The notes under the pieces: generated by a model
The model's database searches: none
What the model was told of the DNA's origin: nothing
Seen by the model: the letters and a program-made list of their open reading frames with translations, nothing else
Assembly (NCBI RefSeq): GCF_029867415.1
Contig: NC_081183.1
Coordinates: forward strand, 64,926,336 to 64,990,335
Source of the DNA: Vicia villosa
Taxonomy: Eukaryota; Streptophyta; Magnoliopsida; Fabales; Fabaceae
DNA length: 64,000 bases
Reading direction: 5' to 3'
Part shown: positions 45,975 to 58,000 of the stretch, piece by piece
Numbering within the stretch: the stretch's first letter is position 1
Layout of the letters: every line of letters starts with the position of its first letter
Position numbers and translations under genes: made by a program

Positions 45975-48900
45975 TGTGGACCTCCGTTTTTTAATCCCGG
46001 GCCATACCTCTGTTCTGTAGAGATACGTGAACTGACTCTTTTTTTATCGCTTAATGCTTTCGCATTTTTTAAATTCACAAAGTCGCCACCGACCTTTTAT
46101 TTTATCCAATTAAGGAAAGGTTTATAAAAGAAACAGAAAAAAGACCTTTAAGAAATTCTGGGTAAGGGGGTAGGTTATACAAAGGGAAGGTGTTAGCACC
46201 CTTTGTATCCATGGTTATCCATGGGCTCTTAAGTTTGCTTAGCTCACTTGTTTTTCGATCACTTTTCAATTGCTCTGAAATTGCTCATATGTGGTTTCAA
46301 ATACCTTTGTAAATTGAATTTTGTAATGATCCGTGTGTGGATGTATACAAAATGCTTGTTTATCTTTCGAAAGATGTTTTTGAAAAGAACGTTAACTTTG
46401 TAATAATCCGTGTTTGGATGTATACAAAGTATTGTCTTTTTTGAAAGTTTTGTTTTGAAAAACAACAGTGTATGAGAATTTTGTTTGTTTTGATTTGAGC
46501 AAGCAAACTAGGAGGTCTACCCTGAGTTGTAAGGTCTTTATCCTATTTCCTTTAAAAATCTATCCTTTCACCGGATATAAACGCAAGGTTCGATTTTGTA
46601 CTCAAAACAGTAGAATTTTGACTTTGATTTTGAAAAGAATGAGAAGGGATTACCTTAAGAGGTGCAAGTGTGATTGTGATTGTATTCAGATATTTTATCT
46701 TTGAAGTTAGTGATCTAACGGTTCAATTTTATCTTTGACATACACGCAGTTTATATTTGCTGGAAATTAAAATGCGGAAATGTAAAGTGCGGAAAGTAAA
46801 TCTACGCTATTACATCGATTGTGCAGGAAATGTAAACTAGCCTATTTACATGAATTTGACATCCTATACATTTATCTAGGAATTTAAATTGCAAGAAAAA
46901 TAAAAGGCATGTTTTTTGGATTTTTTATGATTTATTTTAATTATAATTAATGCATGATTAATTAAATTAAAATGAAGAAAAAGGATGAAAATAGATTTAA
47001 ACCTAGAAATTAAGTTTAAAATATGTACAAAATATTTGTCAATTAATTTTAAAACAAAACTAATTTTTTTGAATTTTTGGAATTGATTTGAATTTGATTT
47101 AAGTTAATTAAAACATAATTATGCAAATAATTATACAAATAATTAAAACTTAAAGATAAAATTATTCAAAATATGTACAAAATTAGTTTATAATATATAA
47201 ACAATATTTTATATAAAGAACAATTTTTTTTTATGATTTTTTGATTGGTTAGAATAATTAAAAAGCAAATATATAAATATATACTAATTAATTATGCAAA
47301 ATATTGAAATTTTGAAGGAAAATAAAATATTTTTATTTCAGAAAATAATATATTATTTTAGAAGTCTAAAAATATTTTTTGTGTATTTTTTGGATTTTTA
47401 AAACTATTTTTAATTAATTTAACAAAGAAATTAAAATAAAATAGAAAATAAAAAGGATACTGATCATGTATGGTTGGATTGAGGGTCCATGATAAGGATT
47501 GTTTGATCTGGCGCGTTGGATGATTCATTAAATGAGATCAGATGGTCCAGAAATTGAGGCACGTGGTGATCAGTACACCTGCAAAGCACAGAATTAGAGG
47601 AAATTTTAAAACGTACGCGCGCTGGCTGTCCAATGAGGTGGGGACACCTCATCATCTTCAACCTCTCGCTAGGGCCTTTTACAGTGCTTTTATGAAAGAG
47701 CGCTGTAATTGATGAGCTTCAGACCTGCAAAATAACGAATAGGGGTAAACGTGCAAAGAAATTTGGCGCGATGGTACCATTCAACTCGTCTGATCCATAC
47801 GAACCTAATGGTACTACTTAGGACCTCTAATTTTGCCTATTTCAGAAAGCCCTAATTTTGAGATGAAGAACCCTAAAATGGTAGTTTCGTGTATACGTGT
47901 TCAAACTCCAATTAAGTTTCCAGAAATGATCTACACCTCAAACCAAACTTAATTATATGTCTACATCTTGCTAAGCATGTGTGAATAACCAGATACAAGT
48001 TGATTTAGGTTTGAACAAATTATGACCTGTATAGCTCGATTTAGTGAGCTTCAAGGCTTGCAATTGATTGGGATACGTTTATTGATGTTCAAGGAAGGTG
48101 TTTGAATATTTATTTTGTATTGAAATGGACTGAAACTTAAAATTCGAATTCCAAGTTTCTTTGAAAATTACAAGTTGTTACAAGAGTGCTATATGCTTAT
48201 GAATGCTACTGAATTCGTTCTCTTCATGTTACTGAAGCATGCTAGGCTATTTATAAGCATTGAGTGCTTAGAATTGAAGCTAAGAAGCAACTAGTTGCCT
48301 TTGTGGAATTCTTGCATTTTTTATATTAAAAAAGCTTTGAATTATTGACCAAGTCTTCTTGTCTTCAATGCACCTGCCTTGCTCTTCAATTCTCTGCAGA
48401 AAGATGAAGATTCCTTGGGTGAGTCATGCTTGGAAATCAAGCTACCCATTATCCATCCATTTTCCTTTTAATTTAATCTTAAAATAAGATAAAATTATGC
48501 CAAAAATGGATAAAAAAGGTGTGGGCCTTGTCTTGGTCGTGGGAGGCCCATAATATCATGGAAATGATGTTTGAATGCTGAAAACTTGGCCCCATTTGGA
48601 AAAAATACATTTTTGAGCAATGTTGATTTCATGCATTTTCCCAAAATTTAGCCAACTTCAACAAGGTGTAAATCCCTCAATTTTTGTCATATGAAGGAGT
48701 TCTTGCACTTTTTGGAAACCTCAAAGAGTCCTCTAACCAATGTCTTTGGTCTCATGTCAAAATGATTTTTGATGCTCCTTGTGTGTCCTTTTGAAAAAAG
48801 TGTCTTTTTGTTGACTTTGAAAATGACCTGTAATGTCTTTGGTCATATTTTTCAAATGGTGAATCCAATGACCATGGGATCAATGGCATTTGAAAGATAA

Positions 48901-49958
48901 TTGAATTTCCTTCAAAATAAGCTTTGGTTTGAATTTTTTGGATGAAGGATGAGAGAGTTATGATCAGTCAAAGTTGAGTTGACTTTTCAGGCAAAAACCC
49001 TAATTTTGAATCTTAGGGTTTTGTTGATTTTTTATCTTTTCTTGATGAATTATGATCATCCAATGATCAAATGATGAATCCTTTGACAAAATATGGACTT
49101 TTACAAAAAATTTCATTTTTGACTGTCTGTTGACTTTTTTGGTCAAACGGGTCGTCTGTTGACTGTTTGAGCTGCTGACGGTGCGTCTGAGTGAATTGAA
49201 GTTTGAAAATTTGTATGATGGTACTTTGAGATATATGGATGTGCATGAAATCCATTTGAGGTCTCAAAAACTTGTTGCTCCTGTAAAAACAAGAAAAACC
49301 CTGATTAGGGACTGTTTGTGTAGGAGACAGTTAAGCGTACCTGATTTTTGTGCAGTGCTGAGTTTCTGCTAATCGCGTGATATTCAGAAGACTTCTAGCA
49401 CAAAGATATTGGAATTTTGAATTGTGAAAGATTGATTTGATTGATGGTACAAAACACTGAGAATTGTACTGCCAGCAGTTTGGCTGTCGACTGACTGTTC
49501 AGGTATTGACGTAGCAGTTAGAGTGAAAAATCAACAGTCAAAGTTAATTTTCTTTTTTGTTGTTTTTTTTGTTTTTGTTTTATGTGAAAAATGAAAGTTT
49601 ATTTACATGACTTGTTAAAAAAACACAGACATAATAAATAACTAATATTTACTGTTACCAGTACAGTGTGAGTTTCCTGATTCTGCGCCTGCAAAAAGAT
49701 TTAACTCTGTACCAATTGTGTCAGTACTATTTATCTGTAAATAAATAAATAGCATGTGTGAAGTAATAAACAGTATTTGGCGTTTGCGTAAGAATAAATT
49801 CAACTGCAGGCCAAATTACTGTATAAGAAAAAATTCTAAAAACTAAATGTTTCATATGTTAGGATATTTGTTGAAATAATCCATAATTATATGAGACTCT
49901 TAATTTTCAGATTGGAGTTTTCTTGAAAAAAGATGCGGGCAAATTTTGGGGTATAACA
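45975..49958 (-). repeat. Ogre 5' LTR
   Basis: 3984 bp, TGTGGACC...TATAACA on the plus strand. A TATA-like box (CTTATAAATAG) lies at 48257-48247 on the minus strand, with its twin at 32276-32266 in the other LTR. The LTR is followed by extra Ogre internal sequence, not by a target duplication. Confidence 0.93.
48247..48257 (-). promoter_or_regulatory. TATA-like box in the Ogre 5' LTR
   Basis: CTTATAAATAG on the minus strand, about 1.7 kb into the LTR and upstream of the primer site. It is a plausible Ogre promoter. Confidence 0.55.
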
Positions 49959-50025
49959 GTTGCCCCGATTCAATCTTCTTAAACTTGAAGAGATTGTCTG
50001 AAATCTGAAGGTAGAAGATGATTGA
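49959..50025 (-). repeat. Duplicated 67 bp Ogre 3' internal end beyond the 5' LTR
   Basis: It is identical to 33978-34044, including the polypurine tract, then diverges abruptly at 50026. An LTR flanked on both sides by Ogre internal sequence points to a second, truncated Ogre unit sharing this LTR. Confidence 0.9.
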
Positions 50026-50495
50026 GCCAATTTATTTCGGATCCCACAGTTAACTTACTTTACATACCGATACCTTAGTAAATTAGCCAGACATATTAAT
50101 ACGGTTAAGCATGCATAAATTAATTTGGTTTATAATAAAAGGCATGTTAATTGGCATATAATATATCATGCAATAACTATATAAATAAAGGCGGTAAATA
50201 TTAAACCTGAATTAAATAAATTGCAATTGCATCTTCGAGTACTGAACTTCCACCACAGGTTGGCTGGATCGTTCTTCGGAATTTAAACGGACGGAAATTA
50301 AAACAAGGAAATAAAAGCGATAAATCTAACGTAAGGCTAGATTTATAAAAGGTTCACAATAATTTCCGGTGTAGAAATCGTTGTGAGAAAATAGACTGTT
50401 TGAATGAAAGCAAGAAGAAAATATAAAGCACGGTACAATTTCGGCAGCACTTCGTTAGCAGGAAATCGGACCTTTGAGGACTGAGGTGACTGCTT

Positions 50496-50505
50496 CTATT
50501 TATAG
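50496..50505 (-). promoter_or_regulatory. TATA box in the LTR-like insertion
   Basis: CTATAAATAG on the minus strand, followed by GC-poor leader-like DNA. It is the best TATA match in this segment. Confidence 0.6.
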
Positions 50506-50559
50506 GGGAGCTTCTGCAGTTGGGATGCGTGAAAAGAGGAGGCTCATCTGACTTGGACT

Positions 50560-50704
50560 TGGAGACGTGCGTCTCCACTTCTTCAGGAAGCTCCTTTGAA
50601 TGACTTGAGACGTGCGTCTCAAGTGGAGAGAATATAGGGGACTGGAGACGTGCGTCTCCCTTTTGCTGACGTGGCCAATGAGACGTTGGAGACGTGCGTC
50701 TCCA
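50560..50704. repeat. Cluster of four GAGACG-TG-CGTCTC palindromes
   Basis: Copies lie at 50560-50577 (8 bp arms), 50603-50624 (10 bp arms), 50644-50659 (7 bp arms) and 50687-50704 (8 bp arms). All have the central TG. In copy 2 the outer arm bases change on both sides so pairing is kept. They lie 55-210 bases upstream of the TATA box on the minus strand. Confidence 0.9.
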
Positions 50705-51133
50705 CTTGCTTGTGTGGTTTGGGCCACGCACATTTGATTCTCAGTGGGCTGGCTTGTCTCTTTTGGGCCTTAGGGTCTTCTTTAGTACATTTGGGCCTTA
50801 TTTGCACCTCCTTTTCACTTCAGCACCCATTTTTCATCTTTTAGGCATAAATAATGGTCGTTTTAGCTCCATTTCCTCTCCTTTTCACAAATAGCCATAA
50901 TAAGAGTGTAAAACCTGAAACAAAGCAAAAACTCGCGTAATATCATAATAAATCAACATAATAAACGGAAAATGCTATCAATATCTACGGAATTCAAGCT
51001 AAATATACGATATAAAATCGTGTTATCAATTATTAAACAGATAATGTCTATCATAAGTCGAATGTTTAAACAAACAGAATAGAAATTGCAAATGAAAGTA
51101 AAGCTAATGATTAAAAGTTCATCCTCTTAGACA

Positions 51134-51919
51134 CTAATCAGTCTTGTCGTGATTATGCTTGGGAGTAGTGATCACTACAGGAGTCTTGGGGTGAGGGAAT
51201 TCAATTTCACCAGCATCGATCATATCTTGAATCTTGTTCTTTAATGGCCAACAATCGTTAGGCTTATAGCTAGGAGCGGAAGTGTTGGGCTTCACAGGAG
51301 GATCCCTCACAGTAATCAAGTTTGCTTCCAACAAATGTTGTAATACCTGAGCCAGTGACATGTTGATCTTTGTGAACTGACGCTTAGGTGCATCTGACTT
51401 GCGTCTTTGTTGTGGAGCTGGTGCAGAGATCAGAATTGTCCCCACAGATTGGTTGTGTTTATTACGACCTTTCCGATTGTACACAAAATTAGCCACATGA
51501 AGTCCCTCAGGTGAGTTGAAGTCAATGATCTTGTCATCGATGAGTTCTTGAATCGTGTGCTTTAATTGCCAACAATCCTCTGTATCTTGACCAGGACTAT
51601 TCGAATGATAAGCACATCTCGCATGGTACTTATACCCAGGAGTGGGATTGGTAGGAAATGAATATGGGGGCAATAAAGTTATCAACTTCTGATTGAGCCG
51701 TTGTTGTAGAACTTGAGACAGCGGTATGTGTAACAGAGTAAATGACCGCTTAGGCTTGGCTCTCTGATTATCTTGACCACCTTGCTGCGTATGTTGATCC
51801 TTCTCCTTCTCGATCAGAAGTGCCTTTAATTCTTCTTGCCCCTTGGCCAAGTGAAAGATTATTTTTCGGAACTGGTTATTCTGAGCCTGAAGATTTTTGA
51901 CAGACTGCTCAAGATCCAT
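51134..51919 (-). pseudogene. Diverged Ogre gag fragment lacking the capsid domain
   Basis: ATG at 51919 gives MDLEQSVKNLQAQNNQFRKI, clearly related to the start of the complete Ogre gag. After about 60 residues the frame skips the capsid domain and enters two copies of the segment around the CCHC-like motif. The first is complete (CAYHSNSPGQDTEDC). The second keeps SLAQVLQHLLEANLIT and KNKIQDMIDAGEIEF but has lost the cysteine-histidine part between them. The frame stays open for about 261 residues and breaks off near 51143, where homology to Ogre ends. It may be a rearranged, non-autonomous Ogre derivative. Protein function is doubtful. Confidence 0.83.
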
Positions 51920-52191
51920 TTTCTCACTGAAATAAACAGCGGAAAGATGAAGTATTTGCTTTAATGAAACCTGTGATGTAATGTTTATGAATGGTATGTT
52001 TGTGCACATGCAATGTTTTCAAGGACCTTGAAATTTAAATTTGTTTAAACAAAAGCAAAAAGAAAGAACAAGTTTATTAATAATAGTAATTAAATTGTAC
52101 TTAATTATGGTTCTTTGCCACTTTTAGGCTTACAAAAGAAAACAAATAAGTAATAAACAACTAGAAATAATAGTAATAAAATAGAACTCCT

Positions 52192-52371
52192 TCAAGTCTC
52201 CCATGGGCGCATCCTCTTTGATCCAATGAAGTTGTTGATGCCTTGTTCCGCATGAAGTAGCCTTGTGAGCTCTAACACTTGTTTCTCTTTAGCACGGAAT
52301 TGACCTTCAAAAGTATCTCTTTCTTCTTTCAATTGAACCCATGATCTTTGTAGCTCTTCTAAGTCGGTATG
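52192..52371 (-). pseudogene. C-terminal end of a second Ogre ORF1
   Basis: Sixty codons including the stop match the C-terminus of the complete Ogre ORF1: TDLEELQRSWVQLKEERDTF, then FIGSKRMRPWET. The frame is cut at 52371 by the TGTAACGCC segment. It lies upstream of the gag fragment in the same orientation, as in an intact Ogre. Confidence 0.87.
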
Positions 52372-53709
52372 TGTAACGCCTGTAAATGTGTTTTTCTATT
52401 TAGTTGTGATGTTTGCTACATTTTCCTAAATTTTACCGTTTTTGAGTCGTGTCAGTCGGTAAATATTAATTATGTTAATATTTTAATTATTACTTTCCAT
52501 GTGTGTAATTATTATGTTTTGGTGTTAATTGGTTAGAATTAATGTTTAGTAACATTTGGGCCAAAATTGGAATTTATGAGAGTTGAGTGGGTGAAAATGA
52601 GAAGTAGAGAAATAGAAAGAGTTATAGAGAGGTAAAATATATGATGTCTTAGAATAGAAGAGAAAAAGATATATTTTAGAGAGAAAAGAGAGAAAACTTG
52701 TTAAGAGAAGAGAAAGAAGAGAAAAACAAAGAGAAGAATAGAATTGTAGAAATCCAAACCAAGCTAGAATCAAGATTAACCAAGGTAAGGGGGTGAATCT
52801 AATTTATCTTGAATGTATGGTTCCTATAGTTTTGTTGTGTTTTTGTTCTTGTTCTTGTTCATCCCATGCTTGACCAACAATGGTAGATTATGAGTTTTGT
52901 GAGCTTTGAAGTTATGAACATGATTTTGTGGTGTGTATGTGTAGTATAATGATAGATATCTTCATTGGTCATGTTTGTTTTTCCATTTCTCCATGTTTTC
53001 TTGCATTAGAAGGAAAAACTAGGTTATGAGAAGTTTAATGATGTCAACCATGCAAAGTTGGTTGTTTATGTTGCATGATCACACTTTTATGTTGTGTTTG
53101 TGATTTGTGGATGTTTAGAATGATGTATTTGTGTTAGAGTAAGGTTTATAAGAGTCTGGGTGTTGAAAATGGTGATTTTTAGGTTTCTACGAAGCTTAGG
53201 TCGACCTACACAGAGGTTTGCGTCGACCTGTGCAACCTAAAAGGCAAAAATCTGGGTTTTCTGATGAATGCATCGACCTATTAGGTCACCGTGCGCATAC
53301 CCGAGGGTGGCAGGAGTTCAATGCGTCGACCTATGATTTCCATGCGTCGACCTACTGCTTTTTCCAATTTTTGACAGATTTTGTAACGGTCATAACTTTT
53401 GATCTGTAACTCCGTTTTTGACGCCGTTTGAAGCGTTATGAAGCTTATTGAGTATTCTTTATGATAAATAGGAGTGTGTTGGTGGTTGAATGATTTTTCA
53501 TAAATATATTTTGTGAAATGATATTTGCTAATCAAGTATGTTTTGACGGTATATGCGTGCTGTGTGAATATGAACGCCTGAGTGGCAATTTTGGTGATGT
53601 ATCCGTGTGGATTAATATGACCGGCTGTTTACGGTGATTTCCGCTAAACAACCGCTAGTCTTCCAAATTATAATAAATATGATTTGGTTACTCGCAGGAT
53701 CGACTAGAT
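52372..53709 (+). mobile_element. LTR-like segment starting TGTAACGCC, class uncertain
   Basis: It interrupts Ogre ORF1 exactly at TG. The start TGTAACGCC, an AG-rich tract (52600-52740) followed by CCAAGGTAAGGGGG, and absence of coding sequence resemble a chromovirus LTR. Five copies of GTCGACCT or ATCGACCT lie at 53200-53353. I see neither the right terminus nor a target duplication. The right edge is taken as the Tat LTR. Confidence 0.45.
53198..53352. repeat. Five dispersed copies of (A/G)TCGACCT
   Basis: Copies start at about 53200, 53222, 53272, 53325 and 53346, usually as TGCGTCGACCTA. The first is a perfect 10 bp palindrome, AGGTCGACCT (53198-53207). Confidence 0.75.
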
Positions 53710-54576
53710 TGATCCTAGGACATAGTCAAAAAGATTTTTATTTATGATGATTCGAACCATGTTTATGATTTGCCTTGAAAATAAGAATTACTCAATCGAA
53801 ACAATAAAGGTTAGCAATCACTTGGTTATACACGTAAATATAACTTCAGTGAAAGGTAAGTCAAGATAAAACATAAGACAAAAACTCTAAAAGTGCAAGA
53901 ATCTTAAAGTGCAGAAATGTTAAATACTTCAAAGATAAATAACATGAAAATAAAGAGTGCAGGAATGTAAATGGCAGGAAGTAAACGAAATGCAATAATA
54001 TCGAACGATACTTAAAAATAAAGGAGAATACACATGTATTAAAATGGTGGTGGTGTCATACGTACATTTCTCAGCGAACTCTTTCTCTTAACACTTGATA
54101 CTTGAGTAATATGTGAGTGATTTGTACAAAATGAACACACTGAATCCTAACATTAGAACCCTTATTTATACTAGTTTCGACCTTAACGGTCCTACGCTAA
54201 TCTAATGCCACGTATCTCATGAGAATCCCCGGAAAGCCATCTGTCTCTGGACAGTTATGCAAACTTCTTCGAATTTCAAATCCTCCCGCCTGAATCCTCC
54301 TTCGACGCGTGGCAATATAACTTAACATTAAAATACCACGAAAACACGCTAAGCATCAGTACTTAACATATTTCATAGAATTTGTCTAAGTGTCGAAGAT
54401 ATACACTCCTACTAGCTTCAGCATTCACTATATTCGTTATGACTTAAAATTCTTCATCCTCGAAACATGGCCATCAGGAGCCATTTTATCTTCAAAGACG
54501 GTCATCAGCAACCATCCTCCTTCGAGTCTTCACCCTTCGAAGGATCATATTTGCAAAACGAAATCTTCAGCTAACA
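53710..54576 (-). repeat. 3' LTR of the Tat element (left edge approximate)
   Basis: The right end is firm: AACA at 54573-54576 directly abuts a polypurine tract, so the LTR starts TGTTAGCTGAAG on the minus strand. The left end is placed at TG 53710 (TGATCCTAGGAC) but could lie about 20-70 bases further left. The TCGAA-rich composition matches the rest of the element. Confidence 0.6.
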
Positions 54577-54590
54577 TATTGCCCCCAATA
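54577..54590 (-). other. Polypurine tract of the Tat element
   Basis: Minus strand TATTGGGGGCAATA directly abuts the LTR start. Confidence 0.78.
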
Positions 54591-54855
54591 AATGCCTGTT
54601 TCGAAAAACAAGAGAAATAGGCGTTTCTTGTCGTCATAAGATTTCGTCCCTTACTTATCTTTGAAAGTTCCAAGATTGTTTAATTGATGTCATAATCATT
54701 GATGACCCTGTTTCCAAAACGTCTTGTCATTTTCAAAGATGTCTTCTCATAACTTACATTCCCACGTTCTGACCTTGCTTCTTGATCATTACTCCTATAT
54801 ACTAGGAGTAAGGCTAGTAATTATTCGACCGCCATTGGATTAAATCATCGTTCGC

Positions 54856-54918
54856 CACGTGTCTCTTGGCTTTTACCCAAAATATTTTGAAAGGGTTTCC
54901 GTTAAAAACCTTTAAATA
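54856..54918 (+). promoter_or_regulatory. Candidate promoter of the antisense plant mobile domain gene
   Basis: A G-box (CACGTG, 54856-54861) is followed by a TATA-like TTTAAATA (54911-54918) about 110 bases before the ATG at 55026. The intervening DNA is a CT-rich leader typical of plant 5' UTRs. Inferred from motifs and position. Confidence 0.5.
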
Positions 54919-55025
54919 CCTGACTCAGTTTCCTCATACAACCTTCACTCTTATTTCCTCATTCTTTCTTCAGGAGAGAACATCTTCGGTCACTTCCAAA
55001 CCCATTTTCTAAATCAAACTCATCC

Positions 55026-58000
55026 ATGGCTTCTTCAAATGTTCTTCAACCTGTTCTAAAACTTCAACATCCTACCCAGATAGGGGAGCAAGAACACATT
55101 CCAAACCCTAACACTGCAGAGGCGTGCGCTATCTACGCTTCTCAGGTAATCATCCCTTTTGAAATTTCTGGAAAACCTCATGCTTTTATGGGTCCGTTAC
55201 CAGGAGAAACTAGCCCTTCTCTGGATAAATTCTTTCCTGCTTATTATAAAACTAGACCTCTAGTTAGTAAGATTAGGATAGATGAAGATGGACACCCATC
55301 TTTAGGAGAACCTGATAATGCAGCAGAAGCTTCGGCTGCAACCCCTTTGGCTCTGGCCAAAACTAGGTTAAATTATATGACCAATTTCGTGAAAGTGTTT
55401 AGGTCAATCCCGTTAGCAAAAGATCCTGAACTGTATTATGCTTGGCTAACGAAAGTAGAAGGAAAAAAGACATCCTTCTGGAAAACATTAGGAATATATG
55501 ATTTAATCCAACTATCAAAAACGGGATTAGAGTATAACCAAACCATGTTAGTAGCAGCGGTTCACTTCTGGGATGCTTCCCACAATACTTTCCATCTTCC
55601 ATGTGGAACGGTTACCCCTACTCTCTTTGACATAGCTGCTATCACAGGGCTTCGACCAACTGGGGAAACTTTTGACCCAAATGATATGGATACTGACACC
55701 ATTAATTTTAACGAGGCAACAGTTACTTATACTGCCTTCATTCAGAAATATCATGATACAACGCAGGAAGAAGTCTCCGACGAGGAGCATATTGCTTTCT
55801 TAGCATTATGGCTCTCAAGGTGTGTTTTCTGCTCCAGATCCATACAAGTTGCAAAGAGATATCTTTGCATGGCTAATCAGCTACATGCTGGAAAATAACT
55901 AAACCTGAGCCAATTAATCTTAGGATTCCTTTACGAGAACCTTGGTGAAGCCACGAACCTTACTAAGAACTACAAAAGTGGATCTTTGCTCTACACTGGT
56001 CCTTTCTGGTTATTGCAGTTGTGGCTTAATGCCACTTTCGAGACTCAGCTCCCATTTCGAGGTGTTGTGAACGAAGAAGATCCAGATATTAAAAATCGAA
56101 CTGTAGAAGGAACCAGGTTGGCTTCGCTAACCCCAAAAGAAGAGACTGGGAAACTTCGCGAGCACTTTCTAGCATATGTCATAATGTTTGCTCGGTGTCA
56201 TCAATTCAGCCCTTCGATGGCTCCGTTCGTAAACAGGACGGTGGGTCCCGAATGGTTCACTTGAAAGTTTCCACCAACATCTCAAGATTAAGAGACTGAA
56301 TCTATGATTATTTGGGGAGCTTTCCTTACCCCAAGGTTATTCTATCACCGTCTTCACCCCTCCAAAAGCCAATATGTTCTCCTCTGCTACCAACCAAATC
56401 TTGTACTTATCCGAAGAGGAATGTGAATCAAAGATTGCCAGATATGCTGGCGTTACCCATCTTTCTCCTGTTTCCTTCGAACCCGCTTTTTACTCCACTC
56501 CAGATTTTCATGAATGGTGGACGGAGTATTATACTACACAAATCTTTGATGCTGAGAATCTAACTCAGGAACTAACTGCAGCTTTTGCTGATGTGCAGGA
56601 GAAATTTCAAAAAGGTACTTCGACTCATATTAAAGAAATTCAAGCCTTTCAGAAATTCTTCGAAACTATCTACAGGCCTGATGATCTTAGTCAGACCGTT
56701 CGTGAAGCCGCAGTCAATTTGCGTGAGAAGTTTTCTGCGAAATTGGATAAGTTGAAATTGCCCCCGTCTGTTCGACCAGAACTGCGTTATGAAGTGGCTT
56801 TCGAACTTAATCCTCCAAAATTCCCTCCGCTGCCAAGTGCTGATTTTGGTGTGGCTCTGAGCCCTCCTTTTCCAGACTGGTTTGTGTGTGGGAATGTCTT
56901 AAAAATCCTTCAGGAAAGCACTAAAAAACGCGCTGCGCGAGTGGTTCCGACTAAGCATACCCTGGATACTTTCAAAGTGCATCTTCATATAGATCTTAAA
57001 CATGTTCGCGTCTTAACTCCAATACCTGAAGGTTTGGGTTTAGACAATCTTTCGACTAACTCTTCTTATTCCGTTGAAATGCTGATTCCAAGTTTTATTG
57101 CAGCTGCTGCTCTAAGGAAGAAAGTTAAAGAAACTTCTACACAAAAAGATTCTGGAGCATCGAAGAGCAACAAGCCGAGTGAGAGTGATTCTGTCACTAC
57201 TGATAAGAAACCCACGGTATATCCATACTCTATATTTTTAAACAATGTATAACCTGTGAGTAGTGCTCACTTTGTTCACTCCACACTTTCCAGAGCACGA
57301 AACCCCCGGTAGCTTTAAAGCGAAAAGCTTCCTCAACGGCTGTTTCGGACGATGAAGACAAATCTCCTCCCCGCACTAGGCAAGGACATAAAAAGAGACA
57401 GAAAGTTGTCACCCCTATGGGAAAGGAGAAAGGGTCGGTTTCCTCGAAAGTTATTTCGTCCAGTGACAAAGTGTCTTCTGAAGAATCACCTTTAAAGACT
57501 GCCAACAACGTTCTTGTTGTCGAAAGTCATAATTCGAGCCCAGACAATATTCCAACCAAGGTACTTGGGTTTCAACCCATAATCATTTTATTAACTTTAA
57601 CTTAATGATTAAATTAACTTTTACCTTGTTATTGCAGGATGATACTGGCACTGCTACTTCCGGCCTTAAAGCTTTCAACTTTACCGTTGATGTCGATAGA
57701 TTCCAAGGTAATCATAACTTCTTCATTACAATCAATAGACTCCTCAGAATCTTGTCACTATGATTAATTATGGTTTGTTTAACGCAGATGTTTCTCAAAA
57801 CAAATCTCATGTTCTCTCAACAGTTCTTGAAGATGCTAGGCCTCTTGCAACCATCTTTCCTAATGCGCCAATCGAAGAAAGCCATTCGACTGATGAATCC
57901 CCACCTACCCATCAAGGTAAAAACCTGGGAGAAGATCATCAATGCTCAGGTAGTGATAATGCGAATAAGCGACCAAATGGTAGTGAAGACACTGTATCTG

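Larger units (their letters stand above)
29994..49958 (-). mobile_element. Ogre (Ty3/gypsy, Tat clade) retrotransposon, near complete
   Basis: It has two 3984 bp LTRs (29994-33977 and 45975-49958) with a constant offset of 15,981 bases, so no net indel separates them. Inside, on the minus strand, are a tRNA-Arg-type primer site, ORF1, gag-protease, a predicted intron, RT-RNase H-archaeal-type RNase H-integrase, a long 3' spacer with hairpins and a minisatellite, and a polypurine tract. The size (19,965 bp), ORF1 and intron are Ogre hallmarks. The left flank is Athila leader DNA. The right LTR is followed by further Ogre sequence, so no target duplication can be assigned. Confidence 0.94.
50026..51143 (-). 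mobile_element. Unclassified LTR-like insertion between Ogre fragments
   Basis: It separates two pieces of Ogre sequence. On the minus strand a possible LTR start, TGATAACACG, lies at 51028. A TATA box (CTATAAATAG) is at 50505-50496 and four palindromes lie just upstream of it. No long gene, primer site or clear second LTR is visible. The short open frames over the palindromes are by-products. It may be a solo or truncated LTR with flanking remnants. Boundaries are approximate. Confidence 0.55.

Noticed and set aside
50354..50894. Several overlapping open frames on both strands with repeated RRTSP or ETHVS words
   Set aside because: The repeated words come from the DNA palindromes GAGACGTGCGTCTC. 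No start context or homology is apparent.
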